A stretch of 64,000 bases of DNA, taken from the NCBI GenBank assembly GCA_004123355.1, contig SCHM01000002.1, positions 1,116,001 to 1,180,000 on the forward strand, read 5' to 3'. This document shows, piece after piece, positions 46,197 through 58,929 of this stretch. The DNA comes from Amphirosellinia nigrospora (Eukaryota; Ascomycota; Sordariomycetes; Xylariales; Xylariaceae). Positions within the stretch are counted from its first letter, which is position 1; every line of letters starts with the position of its first letter. The notes below the pieces were generated by a model. It worked only from the letters and a program-made list of their open reading frames with translations, was not told the origin of the DNA and did no database searches. A program made the translations under genes and the position numbers.

Positions 46197-47591
46197 GGTG
46201 TCGAGGTATAATCAGATTTGTCGAGCCGAGACAAATCAAGTAAAGTGAGCAGCAGAAAGAGACCGACGCGACGCGATACAATACGATGTACAATACTGTG
46301 GCGACCGACAACCTGCCGTGTAGCAGCCGGCTAATGACCAACGACCAATAAATGACCAATGATTGAGAACCAGAGCAATGAAGTCGTCAGACACGCAGGT
46401 GCACCAAAGCGAGCACAAAGCGCTCAACGCAGTTCAACTACCAAGACAGTTTAGGTTGGCGTAGGGGACTTGGCACTATATTTGTACTTTGAACTTTGAG
46501 CCAGAAAGGCTTGCTTGTCCGAAAAATCTGACTAGTGTAGAGTAAGACGGCAAACAACTATCATGTATGTATGCTGTATGCTGGTTGTATGTTGTACGCG
46601 AGACGGGTCTGCAGTTGCAGCAATAGGTACGCAGTGCTCAATCCGGTAGACAAACGCAGAGAACGAAGTGAGGCAGAGAGAGACAAAGAGCTTTAAAGAC
46701 GACGCCCGAAGGAGAATCACTTGTTCACGTATCCCCAATGTGCAATTGCCTTGCGCATGCAAACTGTCGATTTCTGCTGGTCTATTTCCCAGGAAAATAA
46801 GTGGAGAGGGTTTTGGTTTGCCTGTCGTACACAATCACGAATGCGAGTAGCCGATAGAACTCTGTTTGCGATGGTTATTTGCGTGGATGAGGGAGGGAAG
46901 AGAAGGAGAAGGAGGGGAGCACGCGTGCTCGATGGTCGATGGTTGGAGACGAGGACAAGGACAGGAACAAGGCAGGGCTCAGGGCGAAGATTAAAAAAAA
47001 AAGTGGCCACATGGTCCGGGCAGGGAGGTGTGCTGTTTGGCCTGCTTTGGGGGTTGCTTTGGGGCTGGGTTCAAGCTAAAAAGTGGGTCACGAGGTGCGC
47101 AAGTCTGGAACGGTCGCGGTTCATTGGAACGGCCCAATACCAGTGAATGCGAGCCTAGCCCGGCGCTAAACCCTCTCGAGCAAGCCCACGTTCCATCGAA
47201 CCTTGTTCAGGCACGACAATGCCATTATCGAGCAGCACGTGATAGACAGTCTCCCAAACTACGTAAGATAGGCTACTATATAGTCGTCGACGACATAGTC
47301 TTAGGATTATTTAGCAGCTCATATTTCTCGTCGCGCTGTCTAAGCTAGCAAAGCTTCAATTACTGTTGAAACATATAAATTATCTAGGATTTGTGTATGT
47401 ATGTATATATGTATGTATGTCGGTTCCAACCAGTTGGCTTAAGGTTCAATGAACGCCGAGTATAAACAGGACTCGTCACGCTTTGGATATATAAAACAAA
47501 GCAGGTCTGTAATAAACCTTGAAATATTCGTACCTTCCGTTCAACTCCATATACATTTTAAAGATCGTCACAAATAGGTCTAGGACTAACT
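46197..47591. promoter_or_regulatory. Divergent intergenic region, 1.4 kb
   Basis: Between the KH-domain gene (-) and the cyclotransferase gene (+). Contains a short gtatgtat-type repeat around 47390-47425 and an AT-rich stretch. No gene is supported. Confidence 0.4.
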
Positions 47592-48155
47592 ATGGCCCAC
47601 CAGGCACCTAGAACTACAACACTTTTGAGTGAGGTACGGCCGGCGACCCCACGACCACTCTTCCTTTACGGCACTCTCTGTTGTCTACCTCTGCTCGCTT
47701 TGATATTAACGGGAGATGCCAACAACATTTCAGCCGTGACTATACTTACACAACCGGCAAGGGTGAACCGTTATGCGCGGTTCGTGGTGCAAAACTGCGA
47801 CGACGCGGCCGCTGTCAAGCACCCGCGATCTTACGTGGAAGGTTATCTGCTCAATGTTGAAACGGATTCCCAGCGCGCAAAGCTAAACGAATTTGAAGGA
47901 GACTCGTGGAAGCCGATATCCATAATGGCTATTACGAATTTTCAACCCGATCCGGAAATGCCATGGGTATTAGTTGAAGCCGACATGTATATATGGACAG
48001 GTGATATTAATAAAATTACGTCTGTTCCATGGTCAGCCGAGGTATTCGAGAGGAATAAACTAAAGGATTGGCTGGATACTTTCCAGGGAGTCGAATTCAT
48101 AGATCCAGACCAAAAGGAAACAACGGAGGACTGGACTATCGTCGAAAAAGCTTAA
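47592..48155 (+). CDS. Gamma-glutamylcyclotransferase-like (AIG2-like) protein
   Basis: Intronless, unbroken frame of 187 residues. The family hallmark YGTL occurs in RPLFLYGTLCCLPLLA, followed by QPARVNRYARFVV, the HPRSYVEGYLL strand and SQRAKLNEFEGDSWKP, whose Glu is the usual catalytic acid. The fold is the small beta-barrel of gamma-glutamylcyclotransferases, which cleave gamma-glutamyl amino acids to 5-oxoproline; substrate specificity cannot be read from sequence. The C-terminal tail is acidic (DPDQKETTEDW). No signal peptide, so probably cytosolic. It is one of the few genes in the window with no frame break. Confidence 0.82.
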   Translation: MAHQAPRTTTLLSEVRPATPRPLFLYGTLCCLPLLALILTGDANNISAVTILTQPARVNRYARFVVQNCDDAAAVKHPRSYVEGYLLNVETDSQRAKLNEFEGDSWKPISIMAITNFQPDPEMPWVLVEADMYIWTGDINKITSVPWSAEVFERNKLKDWLDTFQGVEFIDPDQKETTEDWTIVEKA

Positions 48156-48914
48156 GTATTCCGCCCAACGACAACCCTCAGTAGTGATATCAAATTAGAA
48201 CTACAAGTTTGCAACCCTTCTAAAGAGCCATCCTTCTTACCGTATAAATAAGTTCGCTCTATAAAGCTAACACCTTGTAGGTTATGTCCATTATTATCTA
48301 GTAGCTTAGTACCGCCCTTGTTGTCACCAATGTCACCACAAATACACATTTGAACCAGTCAACAACGATAGTAAAGAAGAGTGTTATAAAAAAGCATGAG
48401 AAGGCCATTAATATAATACCTGTAGTCATCTAGGAAATATAATCTAATGCCAGAAGCAAGCCTTCGATGGGTAAGAAAGGGTGCGTTAATTAAGGAATTG
48501 CGATAAGCCGAATTGAAAAATCCAAGGAACCTAAGGTCTTTAACTAATATCAGCATGTAGACAGAGAGGATAATATTATTATTTAGTGATATATGTAAAC
48601 ATCAGACTATTTCGGGCGCTGACGCCCAGGATCAATTACTTGTCACAGTTGGACACAATCTGCCTATTTATAGAAAGAAACAAGAAAAGACATATCTCAA
48701 AATCCAGGTTACTTACCACTTACCCTTACATTTCCCCATCTCAACACATATAATGGCTCTAGTATTCACAGGCCCCGTACTCAACAAACACACAGCCTAA
48801 ACTCCAAAAATTCCAACTACGTCGCCGCCGCCGCAAAGTGAGTTTTATTGCGTCATGTTTCTTCAGTCCATTAGACGATCTCTTTTTGGAAATTGTCCCC
48901 TAACTAGTTAAGCA
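48156..48914. other. Intergenic, 760 bases
   Basis: AT-rich with no supported gene. The right end leads into the F-box-like remnant. Confidence 0.4.
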
Positions 48915-49139
48915 ATGTCCCGCTCTGAGCAGAAATTTCTTCTCGACTTACCTCCCGAGTTACACATCGCCATGTATGAGTTTGTCGTCGGCAAAAGATA
49001 CGCGCCGACGCGCGGCACACAAACTACTTTATAGCGTGTGCCGAGTCTCGCGCAAGTGAACCAACAGTTGTGTAACGAGGTAATCCTAGTGTACTCGGAT
49101 AGTGCGCCCAAGCTGCTTTGCGAGCAGGAATTTACTTAG
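48915..49139 (+). pseudogene. F-box/2EXR-like protein remnant with in-frame stop
   Basis: The frame from 48915 reads FLLDLPPELHIAMYEFVVG, matching the LPPELRxxIYE opening of the fungal 2EXR/F-box-like families. After an in-frame TAG at about 49032 it continues in the same frame as VPSLAQVNQQLCNEVILVY, which corresponds to the PxLxxVNxQIxxE block that follows in intact members. A second stop ends the frame at about 49139. The fragment is about 74 codons and lacks the rest of such proteins, so it looks like a truncated, stopped copy. Function, if any, is unknown. Confidence 0.6.
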
Positions 49140-49239
49140 TTATCCGCGAGATGGCGTTCCACTATTAGGTAAAGAAGAAACCTAGAGGGGAGGTAACACA
49201 ATAGGTGCGAGACCTATCCGTTCAGAAATTTCTAACACT

Positions 49240-49283
<44 letters not shown>

Positions 49284-50800
49284 AAGTAGCGATTAATCGC
49301 AATTCATCCGCTACTACCAGGGTCTATCAAGTACGGCTATCTCGCACTGAATATCTAGTTGGCTCACCATAATGCGCATCATAGCACGGCAACAACACTG
49401 GATGCACCGAGTTTTTCAAAACTTGCTGAGTTAGGTTCACTAATACCACCTACCTACGTACGTACACCTTCGTTTTGTAGACTGTTACTTTTGGCAGGGA
49501 CTAGTCTAAGCAGTTTCTTAGGTAAATCGAGACTGCTTCAATCTGCATATCGTACAGTAGGTAGTAAGTCGAACCTTGATTATCAGTTGATCGAGAAGTG
49601 CTGCCTTGCGATTTGCAGTGTCCGGACTTCCCTACGGTTATCTATGCTCGTTGACGATCGTAGATTCCACAATCGCAATTACAACCACGTCAAGACTCAC
49701 GGATGAAGCACGAGAACTACAGATTGAAGTGATGACACTATTGCATTACCGCAAGACAGCCTCCTGACTCACGATTATCCCGTTCCGATACATAGTTTCC
49801 TGATACACACAAAAGATGGTTGTCGCCGAACCTGAAAGACCTCCAGCCCTCCCCATGATGATGACGCAGATACGGTATGTAACATAAAAACTTTGATTTT
49901 CTCAACGGCCTGCCACCGTGATACAGAGAATCAGAAATGATAAGTGCAAAAACATTGATATCAGCCGTTTATTTGCAGCCCGCAAGAACCATGGGCGATC
50001 CACAACTCCATTTCGTGCCATGAGCATCGGAAAACAAGACGCGCGACCATAGTGCCAACCCATGTCCGTTGTGTTGAGATTCTCTGCCCCCGGATACTCC
50101 CAGTAAAAAACCGTCCCGAGTAGAATAAACACCTACACCCCGCCTTCCAATTGTGAGATACCGCATGCCTGCTTGGACCAAACGAAGACCAACCCCTAAT
50201 CGTCGCAAAACACTCGCTCTATATGTGTATTGGTATTCTTTTCTCAATTGTCATGACCCAATTCATGACTCTGATCGTACCGCTCCCAAATGAAAAGAAC
50301 CGAAGACTCCGATTGTGTTGTCGTGAACACCCATGCAATGGAACAAATGCAAAAGCCGTGATCAATTGAACGCCCATTCGTGAATTCAAACAGCCCCATC
50401 TTGCGAGGCGGGCCACCGAGTTTTGTGCCTGGTATATTTTCCATTGCAATCCCAAGGTAAAAAGAAAAGCAAGAGGTATCGATCATCTTCATGTAGGATT
50501 ATGCCCGTCGCGAACACGAAAATGCTTGCTAATGGACGTTCGTATATGTCGAATAATTATGTTTATACAGGGAGAAAGCGGAGGCTTAGTCCGAGGCGAC
50601 TAGCCTATGGTGAGTCAAATAATTAATTGATGATGTCGATGTCTGATGCCTATGTCGGTGCCCGCCAAGATGAACCAGCTGTATAAAGGTACAGCGAATG
50701 AGCGCCACGTAAGACGGATCCATGTAGCAATGCTCACGAGAATGGACAGACGGATATGTACCGGTATGTCCTCGCCTTCCATTGAGAAGGGGACACCGGC
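49140..50800. other. Intergenic, 1.7 kb, with AT/GT microsatellite
   Basis: No supported gene. A dinucleotide array occupies 49239-49283, and the motif acctacctacgtacgtac is at 49448. The remainder is AT-rich. Confidence 0.4.
49239..49283. repeat. Compound (AT)n(GT)n microsatellite
   Basis: About nine AT dinucleotides run directly into about fourteen GT dinucleotides, an alternating purine-pyrimidine tract of roughly 45 bases. Confidence 0.9.
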
Positions 50801-51510
50801 CTACCAACGATGACGAATATGGTGCATCCTGGCAGGCGACACAGAAGGCGGCGGGCTCGACATAGTCAACCCATTCGCAGGGTTGATGATAGGAATGGCA
50901 TTACGAGTTCTTGTTGCAGTAGGTTGCTGTAGCTTGAAACTCGTCTGATGTTGAAATGTCGGGGGTACGAACGCTGGCGAGGTAGAATTCAGAGTAAAAT
51001 GAGAAGCAACTTGTTGGGGGTGTTGCGTTGGAGAAGAATTAGGCGAACCGCTTGACAACGATGAGCGATCGGAAGAAGCACTGCTAATAGACACGAGCTA
51101 CGCAGAATCATCGGGGTCAGCTCTCGAACATCCAAGATGATATCTAGCACAACTGTCCGTCGTGCACTCCAGGGCCTTCCAGGGCGAGGAGTATGCGCAT
51201 GACGGCGGTGAATGGGACGAGCTTACATCGTTCTCTGTTAACAATTTGGGGCAGAACTCCATGTCATCCTCTAAGTCGAAAGACCGGCTGGCCTCGAATT
51301 GCGACCGAAAGGCAGAGACTGAAGGAGACTCGACCGACAACTCCCTCATGCTCTTGACACCACGAAACTGTTTTTGTGAGTTTTGCGACACGGACACCCT
51401 GGGTGCCCTCCTGTTCCGCCCCCATGATGGTTGTGAGAGACTGCGGGAGCAGCAGCAGCCGTTGGTTGGTGATGGGGGTGATGGTGGTTAAAGCCGTAAT
51501 ATGCAGACAT
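50801..51510 (-). CDS. Conserved-looking short protein, Ser/Pro-rich, ends in HRW
   Basis: Two exons, 51510-51227 and 51097-50801, with a 129-base intron (donor GTAAGC, branch CTGAC). The product is about 193 residues. It begins MSAYYGFNHHHPHHQPTAAAA, then NRRAPRVSVSQNSQKQFRG, AFRSQFEASRSFDLEDDMEF (a compact acidic-aromatic block ending CPKLLTEND), SSASSDRSSLSSGSPNSS, TATRTRNAIPIINPANGLT and a terminal IRHRW. The modular short motifs look like a conserved disordered protein with several linear motifs; I recall similar proteins in other Sordariomycetes but no function. Exon 1 is one base short, consistent with a shift in the GGGGGCGG run near 51420. Confidence 0.68.
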
Positions 51511-54500
51511 TATGAGAGTCTCTGGTTACTATGAAATACAATGTATTTGAGAAAGAAATGGAGGCCGTTGGTCTGATTGTCGCGCCGTTGTTGGTGGCGG
51601 CGAATAGTATTGGTGGCAGTGTAGCTGGAGCAACGTGGACGTGGTGTTGGACGACACTGAGGATCGCGTTGACGTGCAGTTGTCGATGTTGGTGGTTGGG
51701 GGCGCCGTTGGGTCGCTTGGGGGCGGGTCAATGACAGCAAAGCCGGGCGTGTGCGGTATTAAAAAATCAATTATTAACACCGGCCAACAATGAAACTGGT
51801 GCTCTCGAGATGAGGTTAGGTGATGTGATGATCAAAGAGCTTTTTTGGTTTTTTTATTCTTTTCTTAATTCTGCAACGTGGGTGAAGAAACGGGGGAGAG
51901 TCCGAGATGTAAGTATGTATATGGTATGCAGATTGGATGGTGGTTGGCTTGTGAGAGGAGAAGGCGGCAGTGTTGTGCGGAGGGTGTGGTAGGATCGAAT
52001 GAGTGGGAGAGAAGGGGGAACAACTGAATTTGGGCTTGGGTCGGGGGTCGGCGATGGCGAAGGATTTTGTTGAACAGAAGGGCAGCTCGGGAAACGTAAA
52101 GGAGGGTGGACAGGGGCGGCCGGGGGAGCTATGGGCGCACATTGCTGAGTTGCCTCAGTGGTCCTCGCTGGCCTACGCTGGCTCTGACTGGCTCGTGCAG
52201 GCACCCTTCGGCATCCTGGTCCCTGATTGTCCAAAGATGGCCTAGCCTTCTGCGCCGGCTTCCTGCAAGCACAACACTATTCGGCCAATGGGGGCAGAGT
52301 CGCCACGCAGACCACGCAGACCCGCATTTTGCTGCGAGTGTGGTTGGCCCAATTGACAGCCGCTAGGTCATTCGTGGGTATGTGGGTATCTGAAGGCATG
52401 GGCGTGGCAAGCCCTGACCGTGTGGCGTTGTTGATGCTGCTGCTACCTTGCGCCAGGATATACAGCACAGCATTACATTACACGCTGCCGGCCCAATCCA
52501 GCCCACACAGTACAGGTGCCGCATGTAGTGTATGGTTGGCTGCAGACCGCCCCCTGTCCTTTGTCCTCTCAAACAAACTCCCAATTGTCGGCTAGCATCG
52601 ACCACATGTACCTCCTTCGTCGCCCGTAACAATCCGTTGTCACCATGTCACCCAGCATCACGTCACGCCGTACACAACAACATCTGTTCATTGTGGGGAT
52701 CCATCGATCCTTCGGACGCCCTTGACGCCCAATTAAAGTATACTACGACTCTATCTACGAATGACTCGACTGCCACGGCTATGAACAAGTGGTACGGTTA
52801 GTTGCTATGTGTATGTGTATAATGCAGCTCACCTTACCCTGTGGTGTAGGTATGGTGAGATGTTTGATGTTTGCCAGCGCCCGTAACAGGCGTCAATTAT
52901 CTTCTCTTCTCATTGTGGAATTCTATTTCATATCAGGCGCCCCGAGAGGCAAATACGACACGATATACTAGTACACTACTATTCGATATTACGGAACGGG
53001 TGGGATCTACCGACTTGTACCTATTCCATGCCGCCAAGTCAGACGGCGTCTGTGCTTTTACTGTCCATCGTGACCCCAGATTCACCCCTCGCTGACCTGC
53101 GGCTGGCGGTTGGCAGTGAACCCCTTTTTATTATTAGGTTCAATTATGTAGTGTAGGTGTTTATACTTGCACGCAAACGTCACCTTATCCAGCGATGTTG
53201 CTCTTTTTCTGTCTTCTTTCTACGAGACATCCAGGCTCTAGGGAAATACAAACTAATTGCTACTTGCCAAACAATTATGTACTATGTTTGTATATGGTAT
53301 GGCGGAGAAGGTGATGACCTATCATGCTATCGGCCGTCATCTCAAGGTCGCAATTTACCATGTCTCCGCATAACGCTGGTGTGAGGCAATGACCATTTAC
53401 AACCCCAGTTCGGCCATCCGGCTGGCGTTCTAGTCCAGGGTTCTGTCCAGGGATCTCAGTCTAGAAACGCCGAGAGTTTGAGCACTGTGACCATTGACAC
53501 TGTGGTTTAAATCGCCCCAACTGGATGGCTGTACAAGTACCGTTAGATCGCTTACGGTTTGCAGCGAGACACCGTCACAGACTGTTGAATGAACGCATCG
53601 TAGCGCTGCGAGTGGGTACGACAGTCCCGTGCTCCGTCCAGGCAACCTGCTTGAGTCGTGGACTACTTTTGAGTCAGTTTCGAAGGATTCCCGCCACATT
53701 CTCATAGACTGGAGTAGCTTCTCATGGGTTTGCCGATTACATGCGTTCGCTACCTTGGTCCATTCTACATTCTACTTCTACACTATGTACTTGCCCTATT
53801 GCTTGCTCGCGTCTATCTACCCTGCATTGGCGTTCTGAAGCAGGTTTCAGTTTTTGGCAGAGGCGAACGCCAGAACGGGAATGATGTGTTTCAAGCGCCA
53901 CCATACGACTATGGCCAGACGCAACCAACACTGGCTTGGCTATGCGCTTGTATGTAATGCAGCGTTGCTGTGGTTGCATGCAGTTCATGAAGCGCATAAT
54001 ACAAGCCTGCAATGCTGTAGCATAGTCGTAGAGGGACGGCGCGAAGAATCAACAGCCTTCCGTTTTCCCGCCACACTGAAATGGCACTAACTCCAGCTGC
54101 TGCTGACCAAATGTAACCACAGAGCGTTGCACGCTTTATCCAGTGGCTGGGACTTGTTCGACTGACAACATAGATTGCCGCCTCGACACTTCGCAGGTCG
54201 CCGGGTGACCCCCCTCATCTATAGAAGATCGACGACATTACCGGGCGCGGATTTGGGATAGCATCTAATTATCAATATCTAGGGACAAGTTGTCCTTAGG
54301 CACAGTTGAACGCTATAGCCCTTCGCTCAGCTCAGCGAGTATTCGAAGGTGGGAAAATAACAATGAATATAAAAAAACAAGGAGATAAGAGGTTGGAGTA
54401 TAGGAAATATGCTTGTAAAAGTGTCTAGAATCAAAAGTAAACAATGGAAAGCTGAATATACCACATTTAACTGGTAAGCTGGAAGATGGATCTGCCTTCT

Positions 54501-57028
54501 AGTCCACTACGTGTTATAAATAAGCAGTGCAAATGTGCTAGATATAAGTCTAAACAACCGCACTGGAGCTGACGAGAGCCGCATACAATATACTAAGCTT
54601 TGATAATGATGCATTGTACGCAAGAGACATTGCATGTTGGTACTAGCTGCTAAGTGAACTAACTAGCTGGTGCTTGTACTTCCAAGGTCTGTATTTGTGA
54701 AGGATCTCAGTTTGTTCATTCATATATTCAAAGACTGAGACCGGCTGATAGATTGTTGGCTGGTAGTTTATATTTACCATTGTTAGAATTGTTAAGCCTC
54801 AACTTATTAACTGGACGAAGTCGCTGCCGAGAACGGATGCACATCAGCGCTTCAATCTGTATGATCAAATGTTTTCATTTCAAAAGCACATAGATCCATT
54901 CCAGTCAAACGTCCTAAGAAGAGCAGACCCTATGCAATTTAGAGCTCGTTAAACTAGTTGACTCGTAAGTATTACTCCACCCCCCTTTCGAGACACCAGG
55001 CAACAGATAAGACCAGCTAGCTAGCCATCCCAGATGGTCAATTTGGCAAGGGACCTGAAACATATTACTCCTTTCTAATTGAAAGGATACATGATCTGTT
55101 CGGATACACTCACAGTGGCTTCGTGGCCCACGTGGACTGGCCAGAATGCTGGAAGACTGATCCAGCTCAACGATTTCGCTTCCTGACAACGCATGCGGGA
55201 GACGTTGGGACGAGGGCAAAAGTCCCAGAAGATTCTGTCCCTGAAGCTCTGGGCGAGTGAGCCCTCCTTTTTTATACGCTAAGGGAGAGCATGTAATGGA
55301 TACGGATGGCTATAGTATGGACATGATTAGAAGTGCCAACTACTCTGTCTACATGGTTGGATAGGTCATACCTACGTCCCACGCCGCGCTCCAGCCAGGA
55401 TGAGCTTACCGGGGAGACTCGATAGTATCGTCGGCGGAAGCCTTGCCGCTGGAGAGTAACCTATTGATGGGGTTGTTCGGGAATGTGAGGGATAGCTGGG
55501 TCTTGACTGTACTTATATATATGGCACCGATTCATTCCAACTTGCCATGGCTGGCTCAATAGACACTGGCTGCCAACACCAAGTCAAGATATTGTTCCTT
55601 GGGCTGAGGATGAAGAGGTTGAACTTATGCCCTTCGATATGTCTGGGAGTTTATGAGAAAGGGTTCAAATTGACCTACAACCTAACGTACGTTGCGCTCC
55701 TAATTCATGGCCATATCAGTGTAGATGACGAGCCGCATCTTATTGAAATCTACTCCCACATCAATCACTATCATCATCTATTCATTATCCGAGGATTAAT
55801 ACAAACCTCGTAGCGTGACGCCAATATTTGTTCGTGTCGAATATAAATAGTCTTTCGTTCTGAAGATCCGTTCCATAGTTACATCTTATAGAGCTCTGTA
55901 GACATCCTTAGTTGACCTAGTAACTAGGTGATAATTAGCATACATCATGACCGAACTAATCAGGGTTGAGTAAAAGGTCATAGGTTATATAATAGTGAAT
56001 CATTTATGAACTTATAATTTGAGTACCTGTTTGCGAAATGCTTTTCTATAGCCTTCCTTTTGTGCTATCCATCTATCCAGACACGTATTTTGATCTGGCT
56101 TTATTTATCATTCTGGCCGCCACCTTGAAGAAATATATGTCAATGGAGAAGGTGATGCTTGCTCCCGTTTCTAGAGCGCGCATCCGTCAATAACTGCAAG
56201 GCTGGAAAACTGTTGTACGTTTGGCATTGATGTCGCACGAACCTCCCACCTAGATCTCCCACGTAGATGGTGCTGCCATTGAAACGCGGTGGCAACGACG
56301 CGTTGGTTGTGTCTCCCAAGCTGCAACGATGCTGCTTATAACCCTTTTTGGCATTGTCTTCGGGTGATAATATTACCACTCGGGATTATCCGGTACCTGA
56401 CCTAGACTCATGGTGTTTCCACCAACTCCCGAACATGCTTACACACAAACTTACTATATGCGCCTCTCCCGAAAGACGGGTATCTGCTGTACACCCGTCG
56501 CATGCTAAGGCTTCGCGTGTAACATTGTGAATCTCAACTGTTGGGACATTCCAGTGTAAGGCGATGAGGCGATGAGTGCGGAGGGAGACTACATGTATGG
56601 ATTAAGTGACTAAATGTTTGTTTATTAGAACTATTTTATTTACATAAGCAGAGAAATAACAACCTTGAATAAGATATTCATTAAGTAATGAGAAACTTGT
56701 GTTTGTTACCCCTTGTTAGATTGTGTGGTTGGTGTTACTATATGACTCAAATTGCGCAGCTACAACCTGTAACCACCACCGAGTAGAGATACTTATCAGT
56801 AGAGCTGCATATATGTTTTGTCGTCCAAAACATTTCCCAAATGGATAATAAGCAGCACTGAAGACATGTGCGGGAACTAAAGGTTCATCAACCACCTCAC
56901 ACTATGAGCGAAGGCATTGGGTGCTCTGCTTCCAGATGGGTGGACTACCACATTCGCACTAGGGTGCTCGAATAATTGCAGGATGACCTATTCACTGCTG
57001 TCATGCACTATTTTGTGTGGAATGTGGG
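51511..57028. other. Gene-free 5.5 kb
   Basis: The longest gene-free stretch. The left part (51511-54240) is GC-moderate; the right part (54240-57000) is AT-rich with stops in all frames. No reading frame has a recognisable domain. An imperfect inverted repeat (ccttcg...cgaagg) is at 54321-54350. I see no transposase, polymerase or RNA-gene motif. Confidence 0.4.
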
Positions 57029-58111
57029 CTAAGGCTTATCTAGGCCTCGAGCCTTCACGAAGCGATTAATTTGCTCTCGAGTAAGTTTGTCATTGTACTG
57101 CTCATGACACTCGTAGAAGGATATCAATTCTTGGGTGCAGTCGACCATTTCTTCGATATCGATGGTGCTCTCTGTGAGGAAAGCTGCATAACGTTGCATT
57201 TTGCTTACACGTGCATCCTGTTGCCTGTCCTTTTCGGAGCCGCCAGGGGCGTTCTGGCTACTATTATTGCCACCACCCCTGGCCGGTGCTTGTGCTTGCG
57301 TCAATATCGCAGCTGCAGCGGCCATATTTGTTGCAGTGCTGCCTGGACTATGAGGACGTAGTACGAGGGCGAGTAAGATCGCCGTGAGGGCAATGATGTG
57401 TGGCGGGTAGGAGGGGAAGGTCGGTCATGTAGTGATCGTTCACAATGGAAAGCGCAAGATGGGTCTCATCTTGAGATAGAAAGAAATCGGATTGGAGACT
57501 CGTCAGAGTTCGGTATGGCTGGTGGACGATCAACTGGGAATGCATTTCGGATATCATGAAGAACTCGCATTCGCCAAGCCGTGAAATGTCAAGTGTCAGG
57601 GAATCTACTACAAAGTCAAAGGTCGCTCCCTGTTAGCCAACCCAACTTGAGGTCAAAGGAAGGGAAGACACTCGTACCAGGCCATAGAGACCGTGCCTCT
57701 GACACAACTAGCCTGATATGCTGTGGGCATTCCTCCATCTTGCACGCTAAGTAGAGCGCGGTTGCGATGACGAGGTATGGGTTGGTTCGGCGGATTTCGA
57801 TTTTGCAATAGAATCGCTTGAGATAGATCTGCGCCGTCGCAAGAGCCTGTTGCCTGACGCCAAGTCTCTTGCCGAGGCGGCTTAACTCTGGTAAAGCAAC
57901 TATAGTTAGCAGATAGCCTGAGTGAGCGAGGTCTTTGCCGGTGAAGCTCACGCTGGTTGAAATAAATGCTTAGATGTCTCCGCTGGGGTAAGGGGAACAT
58001 CTGCACCAGGCTCTGCTCGCTTTCCTCGAGCTTCTCCCGCGTTTGGGCCAGCTCATCCTTCGAGAACTGCCAATTACGCCTCTGCGTCGACTCCCAGTAG
58101 TTTGCCGCCAT
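57029..58111 (-). CDS. ssn8: Cyclin C (SSN8/Srb11), RNA polymerase II holoenzyme cyclin
   Basis: Three exons on the minus strand: 58111-57952, 57887-57678 and 57604-57029, with introns of 64 bases (donor GTGAGC, branch CTAAC) and 73 bases (donor GTACGA). Product about 315 residues, normal for the family. [20 protein letters not shown] opens the protein; the cyclin box contains [40 protein letters not shown] and [19 protein letters not shown]; then [20 protein letters not shown], and the C terminus [20 protein letters not shown] plus NRFVKARGL. Cyclin C pairs with Cdk8 (Ssn3) in the Mediator kinase module in the nucleus. The frame shifts once near 57425 (between LPLL and PPHIIAL), leaving the total two bases short. 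Confidence 0.95.
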
Positions 58112-58929
58112 GGCCGTTCTCGGTGGCGGGGCTCAGGCCTCACTACTATTATATCGTAGAGCACTGGAAGGGAGACAAGAGACTACCTGTTAGATTGATA
58201 CCGTTACTATAGCATGTCGGCGGTCGCGTCGGGATTCTCTAATCTGCACAATCTCGACGATGCTGAATCAGCAGTCGTCCGAACTTATAGAGCAAGCATC
58301 GGGTGAACTGTGTTTAGTCGGAGCAAATTTGGACAATGCAAGGTAGAGAGGTTAGGTACAGAATGACACCCAAAATCAGCAAGACGAAGAGAAAGGGCGA
58401 CCTCCAGACAGGTCCTTCCGTCTAAGTACTGAGTAGGTATTGTAGGTGAAATCCTCTTTCAATGCCTGTCTGGGCAGCGGCGATTTAAGGAAAAGAGGGA
58501 TGATTCTTGGTTCGTCAGTTTATTGGCAGCAAAAGTAGGTACGTGCCACAAGTATACATGTACTCAAGTATACCGTGCAGAGACGCAAGCGTTGATACTG
58601 TACGCGTGCAGCTGACTTAGTGTGAACGTACTGTATGTGATGACGTAGTGCACGGACTAGAACGGCGTACTTATCGGCGCTATCTTGGTGCGTTATCGAG
58701 TAGCCCACCTGCCGCCGCGCAAAGTGCCGGTCTTTCGGGAACCCTGGTCCTTTCTTGGCACATTTGACACTGCGTGTGAAGGGGTGTGCTTCTTTTTGCG
58801 CGCAACCATTGAATCATTAAACCCTTGAATCCTTGTATGCAAGCAACAATCGACGTCAGTATCATTACCCTTATTCATAGCCCTGCCTCTCTACAGCCCG
58901 CGCCTGTGAGGGAATGCTCAGCGCTGCGA
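58112..58929. promoter_or_regulatory. Divergent promoter region shared by cyclin C and the SAL1-type carrier
   Basis: About 820 bases between two genes transcribed away from each other. No other gene is supported. It must contain the promoters and leaders of both. Confidence 0.5.

Noticed and set aside
49239-49283. Possible functional Z-DNA element
   Set aside because: It is an ordinary AT/GT microsatellite, and nothing else around it supports a function.
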